Assembly: GCA_965261915.1 (NCBI GenBank)
Contig: CBDHDW010000013.1
Location: forward strand, 620,001 to 684,000
DNA from: JAIBDK01 sp965261915
Lineage (GTDB): Bacteria; Pseudomonadota; Gammaproteobacteria; Arenicellales; Poriferihabitantaceae
Reading direction: 5' to 3'
DNA length: 64,000 nt
The notes under the pieces were generated by a model, which did not search any database, was not told the origin of the DNA, and worked only from the letters and a program-made list of their open reading frames with translations. Below, in pieces: positions 63,413 to 64,000 of the stretch (position 1 is the first letter of the stretch; every line of letters begins with the position of its first letter). The position numbers and the translations under genes were made by a program.

Positions 63413-64000
63413 TGTCCCATGAAATGATCGCTATAGTGATGTTCTCATCTATGATGTTGATGATGTTTACCGGCCAGCGCGTATTTGCTGCCATTGGGGT
63501 TGTAGGAGCTATTGCCGCGATTACCCTATGGGGGGTAGGCGGCTCGGATATCCCGTTTTCGTCAGCCCTGAAGTTGATGAAGTGGTATCCGCTTTTGACG
63601 CTGCCGATGTTTATTTTTATGGGCTACGTGCTGTCGGAAAGTAAAATCGCCGATGACCTTTATAAGATGTTTCATGTCTGGATGGGGCCTATTCACGGCG
63701 GGCTTGCAATAGGCACCATTGGTCTGATGGTGCTGGTGTCCGCGATGAACGGGTTGTCGGTGGCCGGTATGGCCATCGGGGCCACGATTGCGCTGCCCGA
63801 ACTGTTGAAACGCGGCTACGACAAAAAGATGGTCACGGGTGTGATCCAGGCAGGATCATCATTGGGCATCCTTGTGCCACCCTCCGTTGTGTTGGTGCTT
63901 TACGCGATGATCGCACGCCAACCTGTGGGCCAGTTGTGGCTTGCGGGCCTGTTTCCGGGTCTGATGATGGCGGGCATGTTCATTATCTATATTGCGGTAC
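63412..64000 (+). CDS. TRAP transporter large permease (DctM type), partial
   Basis: The ATG at 63412 shares one base with the preceding stop. 196 codons are read to the window end without a stop, against about 430-480 for the family. Signatures are FTGQRVFAAIGVVGAI, LLTLPMFIFMGYVLSES and GSSLGILVPPSVVLVLYAMI. The large subunit carries the ion-coupled transport path. Codon use is GC-rich, as in the two genes before it. Confidence 0.9.
   Translation, partial: MSHEMIAIVMFSSMMLMMFTGQRVFAAIGVVGAIAAITLWGVGGSDIPFSSALKLMKWYPLLTLPMFIFMGYVLSESKIADDLYKMFHVWMGPIHGGLAIGTIGLMVLVSAMNGLSVAGMAIGATIALPELLKRGYDKKMVTGVIQAGSSLGILVPPSVVLVLYAMIARQPVGQLWLAGLFPGLMMAGMFIIYIAV

Overview
The window is about 64 kb of a gammaproteobacterial chromosome. 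No rRNA, tRNA or CRISPR array was seen. The core gene neighbourhoods are gammaproteobacterial: dapB-carA-carB-greA, rluC-HAD-ftsK-lolA-crcB-serS, rpsO-pnp, hemA-prfA-prmC divergent from a TPR lipoprotein-lolB-ispE, and serA-serC-DUF1015. Base composition is moderate to slightly AT-rich by eye. The last 2 kb (formylglutamate amidohydrolase plus TRAP transporter genes) reads GC-richer and resembles alphaproteobacterial operons. The species cannot be named from the sequence alone.

Layout. 1-7.5 kb: a truncated EamA transporter whose end abuts a possible insertion-sequence end, then greA, carB, carA, dapB, a short-chain dehydrogenase and a 3' fragment of a WecA-type transferase. 7.5-13.1 kb: a defence island with two type II restriction-modification systems. 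One is a SfiI-like endonuclease with an N4-cytosine-type methylase. The other is a single-chain MmeI-like enzyme. Three remnants of one IS30-family element lie around and between them. 13.1-19.7 kb: the serS-crcB-lolA-ftsK-HAD-rluC run, with rarA missing from its usual place. 19.9-26.3 kb: polyamine-catabolism-like genes (gamma-glutamylpolyamine synthetase and class III aminotransferase), a SulP transporter with a histone-like lysine tail, a TraB/GumN remnant and an unrecognised protein. 26.5-32 kb: gcvT-gcvH-gcvP-lipA, the glycine cleavage system with the synthase for its lipoyl cofactor. 32.2-36.6 kb: an Aap-type general amino-acid ABC transporter. 36.7-42.6 kb: an AlkA-like glycosylase, a two-component system, a short RodZ-like protein, and pnp-rpsO. 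42.9-58.9 kb: asd, an RND efflux pair, serA-serC-DUF1015, prmC-prfA-hemA, and TPR lipoprotein-lolB-ispE. 59-62 kb: a mobile-element cluster with a deleted IS200/IS605 element, an intact IS1595-family transposase and an intact IS66-family transposase. 62-64 kb: an N-formylglutamate amidohydrolase in an operon with TRAP permeases, cut by the window end.

How the genes work together. Much of the window is amino-acid and one-carbon metabolism. Uptake is by AapJQMP, serine synthesis by SerA and SerC, glycine breakdown by GcvTHP with LipA, aspartate-family synthesis by Asd and DapB, and carbamoyl phosphate for arginine and pyrimidines by CarAB. The accessory parts sit where conserved gene orders break off: downstream of serS, and downstream of ispE, where prs is usually found. 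The most interesting structure is the modular restriction island. IS30 ends delimit each restriction-modification unit, and two roughly 130-bp direct repeats bracket the MmeI-like gene alone.
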